Source of the DNA: an uncultured Caulobacterales bacterium
Lineage (GTDB): Bacteria > Pseudomonadota > Alphaproteobacteria > Caulobacterales > Caulobacteraceae
NCBI GenBank assembly: GCA_903851655.1
Contig: CAINOV010000298.1
Span: 1 to 35,849, forward strand
Direction: 5' to 3'
Length of the DNA: 35,849 nt
The notes beneath the pieces are model-generated. The model had not been told where the DNA came from. It saw only the letters and a list, made by a program, of their open reading frames with translations, and searched no databases. Below, one piece after another: positions 1 to 8,508 of the stretch (its first letter is position 1; every line of letters begins with the position of its first letter). The translations under genes and the position numbers were made by a program.

Positions 1-698
1 ACCGCGGAGCCGCGGATGAAGCCCACCGTGGCGCCGGACAGGCCGACGATGATGAACTGGACCGCCATGGCGCACAGGATCAGGCCGAGCACCCGGACCA
101 CGATCATCATCCCGGTCTTGCCCAGCAGCCGGGCGATCCAGCCGGAGGCGAGAAACGCGGCCAGCACGCTGAGGGACACGGCGGCGATGGCGCCCAGGCC
201 CGCGATGCGGCTTGGCCAGTCATTGGCGTCGCTGGCGTAGATCACCACCGTGGAGATGGCGCCCGGTCCGATCAGCAGGGGCATGCCGAAGGGCACGATC
301 AGCCGCTCGAAATGCCGCCGCGCATCGGCCGAGGCGTCGTCGCCCGCGGGGCTCGTCGCGCCCGCGCCCTGCGGCCCGGTCTGCTCTCGGTCCAGATCCT
401 CCGGCGTGGCGACGCCCTCGCCCCCGGACATCTGCAAGCCCAGCAATAGCAGCATCAGCCCGCCGGCGATGCGGAAGGCGGGCATGGAAATGCCGAAGAA
501 CTGCAGGATACCCGTGCCGGTCACGTAGAAGAAGGCCAGGAAGCCGGCGGTGAACAGGGAGATGTAGATGACCAGTTGCCGCTGCGCCGCCTTGGGCACC
601 CCGAGCGTCGCGGCGGCGTACAGGGGCACATTGCCGACCGGGTCGATCAGCGCGAACAGGGCGATGAAAAAGTTGACCGCGACTTCGAGCTGGCCCAT
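1..698 (-). CDS. marC: MarC family (UPF0056) integral membrane protein, 3' end cut by window edge
   Basis: The reverse strand encodes 232 residues from the ATG at 698 and runs off the left edge without a stop. The N-terminus (MGQLEVAVNFFIALFALIDP) followed by VGNVPLY is the hallmark of MarC/UPF0056 membrane proteins. Several hydrophobic segments flank a polar loop at about residues 90-130 rich in G, A, D and E. The second half carries the family motif PFGMPLLIGPGAIST. Family members are usually about 200-230 residues, so only a short C-terminal piece is probably missing. Despite the historical name (multiple antibiotic resistance), the transport function of the family is unproven. The gene is divergent from pyrF across 143 bp. 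A GAGAG sequence lies about 8 nt before the ATG. Confidence 0.88.
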   Translation of the reverse strand, partial: MGQLEVAVNFFIALFALIDPVGNVPLYAAATLGVPKAAQRQLVIYISLFTAGFLAFFYVTGTGILQFFGISMPAFRIAGGLMLLLLGLQMSGGEGVATPEDLDREQTGPQGAGATSPAGDDASADARRHFERLIVPFGMPLLIGPGAISTVVIYASDANDWPSRIAGLGAIAAVSLSVLAAFLASGWIARLLGKTGMMIVVRVLGLILCAMAVQFIIVGLSGATVGFIRGSA

Positions 699-841
699 CA
701 AACGTCTCTCAACATGGTCTCCGTCATTTCGCCCCGCGCCCAGCCCAGAGGCGCGACGCCCCGGATCGCGCCGCCACCGCGCCGCCGTCGGGCCGCGCGC
801 ACAGACGACGGCGACAACCGCGACAGCTGCAAGGAGCCCGC

Positions 842-1543
842 ATGACCGCCGATCCCCGCCTGATCATCGCCCTGGACGTTCCGACCCGCGACGCGGCCGA
901 ACACCTGGTGCGGTCTGTGGACGACGCCGTCTCATTTTACAAGATCGGCCTGCAATTGTTCGCCTCGGACGGCATGGGGCTGGCCCGGGCTCTGAAGGCG
1001 GCGGGCAAGTCCGTGTTCCTGGACTGGAAGCTGCACGACATCGGCGCCACCGTGGAAAAGGCCGCCGCCGCCGTCGTCGCCTCCGGCGCCTGCGACCTGC
1101 TGACCGTGCACGCCGAGCCCCAGGTGCTTGCCGCCGCGGTGCGGGGGCGCGGGTCCGACCGCCAGGCGAAGATCCTGGGCGTCACCGTCCTGACCAGCCT
1201 TGATGACGCGGCCCTGGTCGAGCTGGGCTATGGCCTCGGGGTCTCCGCCCTGGTGGAGCGCCGCATCCGCCAGGTGATCGACGCCGGCGCCGACGGGGTC
1301 GTGGCCAGCCCGCACGAGGCGGCCCTGGCGCGCCGGATCGGCGGTCCGGACTTCCTGGTGGTGACCCCGGGCGTCCGTCCGTCCGGCGCGGCGCTGGACG
1401 ACCAGGCCCGGGCGGCGACGCCGGCAGATGCGCTCAAGGCCGGCGCCAGTCATCTGGTGGTCGGCCGCCCGGTGACCGCAGCGGCGGACCCCCGCGCCGC
1501 AGCGCTGGCGATCACCGCGGAGATGGCGCCGGTTCCCGCCTGA
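842..1543 (+). CDS. pyrF: Orotidine-5'-phosphate decarboxylase
   Basis: This gene encodes 233 residues, the normal size for the short bacterial OMP decarboxylases. The enzyme converts OMP to UMP, the last step of de novo pyrimidine synthesis, as a cytoplasmic TIM barrel. Visible motifs are the first beta strand IALD with D12, the catalytic array FLDWKLHDIGAT with D61, K63 and D66, and the substrate-closing loop TPGVRP (175-180). The phosphate-binding VVGRP lies at 206-210. The ATG has an AAGGAG ribosome site six bases upstream. It is divergent from marC and is followed by a 126-bp gap holding the acs control region. Confidence 0.96.
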   Translation: MTADPRLIIALDVPTRDAAEHLVRSVDDAVSFYKIGLQLFASDGMGLARALKAAGKSVFLDWKLHDIGATVEKAAAAVVASGACDLLTVHAEPQVLAAAVRGRGSDRQAKILGVTVLTSLDDAALVELGYGLGVSALVERRIRQVIDAGADGVVASPHEAALARRIGGPDFLVVTPGVRPSGAALDDQARAATPADALKAGASHLVVGRPVTAAADPRAAALAITAEMAPVPA

Positions 1544-1572
1544 CGGCCGACCGCGACCTGCGACGATTCATC

Positions 1573-1602
1573 CCGGAATTGTTCGGGCCGGAATTGATCG
1601 GG
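1573..1602 (+). repeat. Two tandem 15-bp direct repeats upstream of the acs promoter
   Basis: Two adjacent copies, CCGGAATTGTTCGGG (1573-1587) and CCGGAATTGATCGGG (1588-1602), differ at one base. They end five bases before a predicted -35 element, which places them at roughly -69 to -40 from the expected acs start point. Direct repeats in this position are typical of activator sites. The cognate regulator is unknown, and the site could be fortuitous. Confidence 0.7.
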
Positions 1603-1606
1603 GCCC

Positions 1607-1635
1607 TTGCACCGTCCGCGCCCGTTCGCTTAGCT
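1607..1635 (+). promoter_or_regulatory. Predicted sigma-70-type promoter of acs
   Basis: TTGCAC (1607-1612) and TTAGCT (1630-1635) are separated by 17 bp, followed by a leader of about 28 nt to the GTG at 1670. The -35 hexamer is identical to that predicted for greA in this window. It is a motif match only. Confidence 0.45.
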
Positions 1636-1669
1636 CCCGGCAAGACTGAAAACCGTGGGGAGTTGCGCC

Positions 1670-3610
<1,941 letters not shown>

Positions 3611-3716
3611 CCGACAGCCGGGGCCGGCGCGCGATTTGTGCTGACAAGGCGCGGCGGGCGGTACAGGCTGGGTCCTTCAGAGGCCGGGCCGACAAAAGAG
3701 CCCGCCGGGAGGACAC

Positions 3717-5234
3717 ATGCCGGTCGACACCAATGGCGCCCCGCCGGGCGGCGGGACCCTTTCGGACGCGCTGGGTCCGGGCCTTGATCCCGGATCGGAG
3801 GTCATCGCCGCGGGTCCGCCGGACCTGGGCGGGATCTTCCGGTTGCCCCGCGCGGCCTGGGCCTGGGCGCTGTTCCAGGGGGTGCGCGACCCCTATGTGG
3901 TGGTCGTCTCGATCTACATCTTCGCCCCCTATTTCGCCACCACCGTGGTCGGCGACCCGGTGCGCGGGCAGCAGATCGTCGCCAACATCGCCACCCTCCA
4001 GGGGGTGATCCTCAGCCTGACCGCGCCGCTGCTGGGGGCTGCGGTCAATCGCCTGGGTCCGCGCAAGCCGGGGCTGGCGGTCTGCGTCGGCCTGATGATC
4101 CCGATGATCGCCGCCCTGTGGTTCGTGCAGCCGGGCCCGGGGGGCATGTCCGTCCTGACCACCAGCGTCATGCTGGGCGCGATCGCCGTGCTGCTGGTCT
4201 ATACCGACCTGCTGCACAATGCGCTCCTGAGCCAGGTGGCGCCGCCGCAACAGGCGCCGGTGGCGTCGGGCCTCGCCTACTCCCTGCTCAACGCCATCTC
4301 GACGGCCATACTGGTGGCGGTGCTGTGGGCGTTCGTGCTGCCGGGCAAGGTCCACTGGCCGTTCATTCCGGCCGCGCCCCTGTTCGGGCTGAGCGTGGCC
4401 GCGCATGAGCCGGAGCGGATCGTGGGACCGATCATCGCCCTGCTTCTGGCGCTGGGTTCAGCGCCCCTGTTCCTGCTGGCGCCCGATGCGGCGCGAACCG
4501 GCGTGAAGCTGCGCGACGCCCTGGTGGAGGGGGCAAGGGAGCTGGCGTCCACGGTCAAGGTCCTGCGCGGGGAGCGCAACGTGACGCTCTTCCTGGCCTC
4601 GCGCATGGTCTATACGGACGGCAAGACCGCGCTGCTGGCCTTCAGCGGGCTCTACGCCAAGGGCGTCATGCACTGGCACGTGCTGGAAATGCTGGCCTTC
4701 GGCATTCTGCTGTCGATCTTTGCCGTGCTCGGCGGATTCGTCGGAGCGGGCCTCGACCTGCTGCTGGGGCCGCGCCGGGCGGTGATGCTTGAGGTGGGTG
4801 GGTCGCTGCTATGCGTGGTGGCCGCCACGGGCATGAGCCCGCACGCAATCTTCTACGTCATCCCCTGGGACAGCGCGGCGCACCCGGACCTGTGGGGCGG
4901 GCCGATGTTCCGCACCCTGCCGGAGGTGCTATATCTGTGTGTGGGGTTCGGCACGGCGATCTTCGTCACCGCCGCCTATTCGTCGAGCCGGATGCTGCTG
5001 GTCCGGCTGGCGCCGGCGGACAAGCTGGGGTCGTTCTTCGGGCTCTACGCCCTCAGCGGCACGGCGACCATGTGGCTGGGATCCCTGATGGTCGGCCTGT
5101 TCACGGCCCTGTGGCATACCCAGCAGGCGGGCTTCGCCGCCATCGCCGGGTTATTGACCCTGGGCGGGCTGGGCATGACCTTTGTCCGGGGCGGAGACCC
5201 CCTGCCGCGGACCCCGCGGACGACCGACGGCTGA
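3717..5234 (+). CDS. MFS transporter of the Atg22/UMF1-like family
   Basis: This is a 505-residue integral membrane protein with about a dozen hydrophobic stretches. A hydrophilic N-terminal extension of about 40 residues is rich in G, P and D. The segment SRMVYTDGKTALLAFSGLYA, about two thirds of the way along the hydrophobic part, resembles the UMF1 family signature (R-Y/F-x-x-D-G). The loop GAAVNRLGPRKP after the second or third helix matches the MFS loop. Vacuolar Atg22 exports amino acids in yeast, but the substrate of bacterial members is unknown. The start has GGGAGG about six bases upstream. It follows acs by 106 bp and ends six bases from the convergent gene at 5241. Confidence 0.8.
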   Translation: MPVDTNGAPPGGGTLSDALGPGLDPGSEVIAAGPPDLGGIFRLPRAAWAWALFQGVRDPYVVVVSIYIFAPYFATTVVGDPVRGQQIVANIATLQGVILSLTAPLLGAAVNRLGPRKPGLAVCVGLMIPMIAALWFVQPGPGGMSVLTTSVMLGAIAVLLVYTDLLHNALLSQVAPPQQAPVASGLAYSLLNAISTAILVAVLWAFVLPGKVHWPFIPAAPLFGLSVAAHEPERIVGPIIALLLALGSAPLFLLAPDAARTGVKLRDALVEGARELASTVKVLRGERNVTLFLASRMVYTDGKTALLAFSGLYAKGVMHWHVLEMLAFGILLSIFAVLGGFVGAGLDLLLGPRRAVMLEVGGSLLCVVAATGMSPHAIFYVIPWDSAAHPDLWGGPMFRTLPEVLYLCVGFGTAIFVTAAYSSSRMLLVRLAPADKLGSFFGLYALSGTATMWLGSLMVGLFTALWHTQQAGFAAIAGLLTLGGLGMTFVRGGDPLPRTPRTTDG

Positions 5235-5240
5235 CGCCGA

Positions 5241-5735
5241 CTATTCGGAGGCCGGGGTCGCCGCGGCGCCCGGCAGGGACGGACCGGAAGACCCGCCGCC
5301 GCCCGGCGCGCCGCCGGAGCCGCCGGAGCCCCCCGTGCGAACGCTGACCTGGCAGTTGGGGGAGCAGGCCATGTCCGTGCGCTCCGCGCCGCGGAACACG
5401 CTGACACGGCCCGTATGGGCCACGCCCACCACGACCTCGGTGGCGTAGAGGGTCCGGCCGGCGTTATCCAGCACCACCACATCGGTGACCCCATACCCGC
5501 GACCGCTGACGAACAGGGTGTGGCTGTCGACGACCGTGACGTCCGCCACCGTCGGATTGCCGACCACGACGGACTGGGCCGCGCCGGAGATCTTCAGGCG
5601 GGTGGAATGGTCGAGAGACACGACCAGCGGCTCCGACCGCGCAGGGGGCGCGCCCGCCAGGACAGCCGCCACAGCGGCGCCGGCGATGGCGAACAGGGTG
5701 ATCGGACGAAGCGAAGGGTGGCGGGCGAAACGCAT
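5241..5735 (-). CDS. Small secreted protein with a pilus/secretin N-terminal domain (T2SS-T3SS_pil_N type)
   Basis: This protein has 164 residues from the ATG at 5735, which is preceded by TGGAGAG. An upstream in-frame start lacks such a site. Residues 1-34 are a clear signal peptide. Residues 35-105 match the N-domain found before the secretin in CpaC: VVVGNPTVADV and the following LFVSGRGYGVTDVVVLD align with VVVSNPKVAEV and YLLGQTAGQTDAVFFD in CpaC of this window. No BON or secretin domain follows. The protein continues with a C124-x3-C128 pair and a low-complexity Gly/Ser/Pro tail (135-164). It is divergent from pilA and so probably belongs to the Tad pilus. Its role is unknown. A periplasmic partner or plug for the CpaC pore is inference. 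Confidence 0.8.
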   Translation of the reverse strand: MRFARHPSLRPITLFAIAGAAVAAVLAGAPPARSEPLVVSLDHSTRLKISGAAQSVVVGNPTVADVTVVDSHTLFVSGRGYGVTDVVVLDNAGRTLYATEVVVGVAHTGRVSVFRGAERTDMACSPNCQVSVRTGGSGGSGGAPGGGGSSGPSLPGAAATPASE

Positions 5736-6097
5736 GTCACGAACTCTCCAGATGGAATGAGACCCGCCAGATCGCCCCACGGCGCGCCCTCGCGCCTGCG
5801 CGATCTGTGAGCCTGCTGCCAGGACTGTGGGGACAATTCGTCAACAAACCCCTTATCGCCCCGCAGCCTGTGACGGTTCGCGGCGGCGGCGGCCCCGCCG
5901 TCCGGCTGGCGCGCAGACCCAGGGTCGCTGGGGCGACGGGCGCGCCGGCCCCGGGTCAGAACACCGTATTTACGCGTATTGATTGTAAAACTAGTCCGCC
6001 TGATTGTGGCCATATTGGATAAATCGCGACATTTTGTCTCACCCCCCGGGCCATCGGCGGCAGGACGTGGCGAGGCGGCGATCGCGCCAGCCCTTTC

Positions 6098-6145
6098 GAA
6101 TCAAGGCCCTCCAGAATCCGCTTACCAAGTATTAACCATAGATTC
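6098..6145 (+). promoter_or_regulatory. Cluster of three GANTC (CcrM-type methylation) sites upstream of pilA
   Basis: GAATC at 6098-6102, GAATC at 6114-6118 and GATTC at 6141-6145 lie within 48 bp. In Caulobacterales GANTC is methylated by CcrM late in the cell cycle, and promoters carrying such sites can sense the hemimethylated state. The sites are seen directly. A regulatory role is inferred. Confidence 0.5.
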
Positions 6146-6182
6146 GCTTTGCCACCTCTTTATATAGACGCTCAAATTGAAG

Positions 6183-6258
6183 TTAAGTTTACAGTAATGT
6201 TAATTTGTTGATTACACTCTTACCGAAATTATTGGTTGTTGACTTCATCTAACATTAA
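6183..6258 (+). promoter_or_regulatory. CtrA-like boxes upstream of pilA
   Basis: Three sequences match TTAA-N7-TTAA with one mismatch each: TTAAGTTTACAGTAA (6183-6197), the overlapping TTACAGTAATGTTAA (6189-6203), and TTCATCTAACATTAA (6244-6258). They lie 89-164 bp before the pilA start. In Caulobacter pilA is a known CtrA target, which supports the reading. No perfect box is present. Confidence 0.5.
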
Positions 6259-6346
6259 CTCATGTGCGGCAGATTACTCAGGCAATAAGGGGTCAGGCGA
6301 GTGGAAACGCTCTAACCCCGCTCGCTTGGCAAATGAGGAGAACACT

Positions 6347-6511
6347 ATGACCAAGTTCGTTACGCGCTTCCTGAAGAACGAGTCCGGCGCCACCGCCATT
6401 GAATACGGCCTGATTGCCGCCCTGATCGCCGTCGTTGTGATCGGCGCGGTCACCGCGGTCGGTAACAATCTGAGCGGCAAGTTCAACAACATCGCGAACT
6501 CCGTGAAGTAA
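6347..6511 (+). CDS. pilA: Flp/Fap-type major pilin
   Basis: This is a 54-residue class IVb prepilin with GAGGAG six bases before the ATG. The leader (MTKFVTRFLKNESG) ends at G14. The mature 40-residue pilin begins ATAIEYGLIAALIA, with the obligatory Glu and Tyr at mature positions 5 and 6 (E19, Y20), followed by the hydrophobic assembly helix. CpaA, encoded downstream, should cleave after G14. Tad pili built from this subunit mediate surface attachment and are receptors for pilus-specific phages in Caulobacter. The long AT-rich upstream region and the terminator at 6615-6651 indicate a strongly and separately expressed unit. Confidence 0.96.
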   Translation: MTKFVTRFLKNESGATAIEYGLIAALIAVVVIGAVTAVGNNLSGKFNNIANSVK

Positions 6512-6614
6512 TGCAGCTGGGCTCGGGCGGACGGCGACGTTACTGCGCCGCGGTCCGCCTGGAGCACCGCCAAGAGCCGGCCGTTACATGCGCCGGCCTG
6601 TATCTGCCTGATGG

Positions 6615-6651
6615 GGGCCGCGGCTTATTCGGTCGCGGCCCTTACTTTTTT
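6615..6651 (+). terminator. Rho-independent terminator or attenuator after pilA
   Basis: An 8-bp perfect GC stem, GGGCCGCG (6615-6622) with CGCGGCCC (6634-6641), encloses an 11-nt loop and is followed by TTACTTTTTT (6642-6651). It lies about 100 nt after the pilA stop and 23 nt before the second pilin. It should end most pilA transcripts and let a fraction read into the assembly genes. Confidence 0.8.
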
Positions 6652-6673
6652 CAGCCGTGACGGAGGTTGTCCG

Positions 6674-6835
6674 ATGCGATCGCTCTTGGAAGACTGCGCT
6701 GCGGATGAATCCGGCGCCACGGCCATCGAATATGGCCTGATCTGCGGGCTCATCGCCCTGGTGGTCATCGGCGCCATGACCAACCTGTCCAACGCCATCT
6801 GGAACAAGCTGAACATGGTCGCCGGCGCCCTGTGA
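6674..6835 (+). CDS. Second Flp/Fap-type pilin
   Basis: This is a 53-residue prepilin with CGGAGG about eight bases before the ATG. The processing site after G14 and the mature start ATAIEYGLI are identical to PilA, with E19 and Y20 conserved. The leader is acidic (LLEDCAADESG), in contrast to the basic PilA leader. The C-terminal part also differs: it ends NKLNMVAGAL and lacks the Gly/Asn-rich end of PilA. It sits between the pilA terminator and cpaA. It could be a minor or alternative pilin. That assignment rests on context, but membership of the Flp family is clear. Confidence 0.92.
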   Translation: MRSLLEDCAADESGATAIEYGLICGLIALVVIGAMTNLSNAIWNKLNMVAGAL

Positions 6836-6908
6836 TCCGCGACTAAACGGTTCCTTATAGGATCTTCGGCTAGTCTCGCGGACGATCTCAACGGAAGCCG
6901 AGTCCTTC

Positions 6909-7430
6909 ATGCCCGTTCTGAACCTCCTGGTCGCCGCCCTGTTCCCGGCCGTCGTGATCTTCGCCGCCCTGCGGGACGCGACCACCATGACCATCCCCAA
7001 CTGGCTGTGCGGTCTGGGCGCCGTGATGTTCCTGCCGGCGGCGTTCGCCAGCAGCATGAGCCTGGGCGCCATGGGCGTCGGGTTCGCCGTGGGCGCGGCC
7101 TGTCTGATCGCTGGCATCGGCATGTTCGCGGCCCGCTGGGTCGGCGGCGGAGACGCCAAGTTGTTCGCCGTCTGCGGCCTCTGGCTGGGCTGGCCGTCCT
7201 GGATCGAGTTCATTATGTGGACCGCCGTCGCTGGCGGCGGTCTGGCGGTCGGCCTGCTCGGCGCCCGCAAGCTGGCGGCGCTCTGGCCCATCCGCATCCC
7301 CGCCTGGGCGTCGCGACTGCTCAGTCCGGGCGGCGACATTCCCTACGGCATCGCCATCTGCGTGGGCGCCCTGTGCGCCTTTCCCGAAAGCCCCGTCATG
7401 CACGCCCTCAGGCTCGGCGGCGGGCGCTGA
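6909..7430 (+). CDS. cpaA: Prepilin peptidase CpaA (A24 aspartic protease)
   Basis: This is a 173-residue polytopic inner-membrane protease that removes Flp prepilin leaders. The two catalytic aspartates are visible: D23 in LRDATTMTIPNW, the typical D-x6-P/N context, and D82 in the GxGD motif VGGGDAKLF. The size matches the short Tad peptidases, which lack the N-methyltransferase domain of PilD. A GAGTC site lies at 6900-6904 just before the ATG. The nearest purine-rich ribosome site (GGAAG, 6892-6896) is about 12 bases away, so translation may be modest. A 187-bp gap follows before cpaB. Confidence 0.95.
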   Translation: MPVLNLLVAALFPAVVIFAALRDATTMTIPNWLCGLGAVMFLPAAFASSMSLGAMGVGFAVGAACLIAGIGMFAARWVGGGDAKLFAVCGLWLGWPSWIEFIMWTAVAGGGLAVGLLGARKLAALWPIRIPAWASRLLSPGGDIPYGIAICVGALCAFPESPVMHALRLGGGR

Positions 7431-7517
7431 CGGGTCCTCGCCGCGGACAGGCCCCCGGCCGCCCGCAATCCCAGCTTCCGGCGGGTTAAGCAAAAAGCGG
7501 CTCTCGGCCACAAAGGC

Positions 7518-7582
7518 TTAGTCGAACGTTAACCTGCGACGGCCAAGGTCGGCGCAGTCGGGTGGGCCGGATTCCGCGATTC
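7518..7582 (+). promoter_or_regulatory. CtrA-like box and paired GANTC sites before cpaB
   Basis: TTAGTCGAACGTTAA (7518-7532), followed by CC, matches TTAA-N7-TTAACC with one mismatch. Two GATTC sites (7570-7574 and 7578-7582) follow, 36-48 bp before the cpaB ATG. This suggests an internal cell-cycle-controlled promoter for cpaB-tadC. A -10/-35 pair was not assigned. Confidence 0.42.
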
Positions 7583-7617
7583 GTCCATTACCGGCTCGGT
7601 GCATCGGAGCTGGGGTC

Positions 7618-8508
7618 ATGGGTCCGAAACGGATCATCGTGTTGAGCATTGCCGGCATTGCAGCGGTGATGGCGCTTTTCCTGATCCGGAGCCTGGCCAC
7701 GGGCAAGGAAAACAAGCCGGCCCCCGCCCCGGTGGTGCAGGCCGGTCCCGCCCTTGTCTATGTGGCCGTCGCCGGACGCGACATCAGTGTCGGGGACCGT
7801 ATCGCCGAGTCCGACCTGACCTGGCAGCCCTGGCCGGCCGCCAACATCAGCACCGACTACGTGACCAACGGCCCGGTGCCCAACTTCACCGGCAATACCG
7901 GCGTGGGCAAGGCGGCCGGCGGCGCGATCGCCGTGGCCGACTCCGTCAAGCAGCGGGCGCTGGGAATGCAGGGCACGCCGGGCGAGGTGTTCCTCGGCGG
8001 CGTCGCCAAGGAGATCGTGCGGAAGGGCGAGCCTGTGGTTCTGGCCAAGGTCGTCCGCGCCGGCCAGTCCGGCGTGATGGCCGTGCGGCTTGAGCCGGGC
8101 ATGCGCGCCATGGCCATCCCCCTGTCCCCGGAAAGCTCCGCCGGTGGGTTCGTGCTGCCCGGAGACCATGTGGACGTCGTCCAGGTGCGCAAGCTCGAAG
8201 GCGGCGTCGTGACCTCCAACACCGTGATGAAGAACGTCCGCGTCCTGGCCATCGACCAGAATACCGCGACCTCCAACAAGGGTTCGACCCTCGGGGCCAC
8301 GGCGACGCTGGAAGTCGCGCCGGAACAGGCCGAGAATCTGGTGCTGGCCCGGGCCCAGGGCGACCTGACCCTGGTCCTGCGCTCCTACGCAGATGTGGGC
8401 GGACCGACGGTCGACGGCATGATCAAGCGCGCCCAGGCGCTGATCTCCACGCCGGTTGTCCGCGTCTACCGCAATGCCGCCGCCACTGAAGTCAAGGTAG
8501 CCCGGTGA
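7618..8508 (+). CDS. cpaB: Tad pilus assembly protein CpaB (RcpC family)
   Basis: This is a 296-residue protein with an N-terminal membrane anchor or uncleaved signal (about 5-25). It is followed by a SAF domain (about 47-110, beginning VYVAVAGRDISVGDRIAESDL) and a RcpC/CpaB domain. That domain contains PLSPESSAGGFVLPGDHVDV and a later conserved segment near ATLEVAPEQAENLVLA. CpaB works in the periplasm with the CpaC secretin and is needed for pilus biogenesis. GGAG lies just before the ATG. Its stop overlaps the GTG start of cpaC (GTGA), so the two are translationally coupled. Confidence 0.93.
   Translation: MGPKRIIVLSIAGIAAVMALFLIRSLATGKENKPAPAPVVQAGPALVYVAVAGRDISVGDRIAESDLTWQPWPAANISTDYVTNGPVPNFTGNTGVGKAAGGAIAVADSVKQRALGMQGTPGEVFLGGVAKEIVRKGEPVVLAKVVRAGQSGVMAVRLEPGMRAMAIPLSPESSAGGFVLPGDHVDVVQVRKLEGGVVTSNTVMKNVRVLAIDQNTATSNKGSTLGATATLEVAPEQAENLVLARAQGDLTLVLRSYADVGGPTVDGMIKRAQALISTPVVRVYRNAAATEVKVAR

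Larger units (their letters stand above)
5736..6346. other. Gene-free 611-bp control region between the secretin N-domain gene and pilA
   Basis: No convincing gene is present. The first half (to about 5960) is GC-rich like the rest of the window. The second half becomes strongly AT-rich, unlike its surroundings, with TTAA, TATATA and TTGTTGA tracts. It carries three GANTC sites and three near-consensus CtrA boxes, listed separately. An exact -35/-10 pair for pilA could not be assigned with confidence. The region presumably drives pilA rightward and the 5735 gene leftward. Confidence 0.7.

Noticed and set aside
6141-6166. Sigma-54 promoter on the reverse strand at TGGCAAAGCG
   Set aside because: A TGGCA-like element is present, but no -12 TTGC follows at the right spacing.
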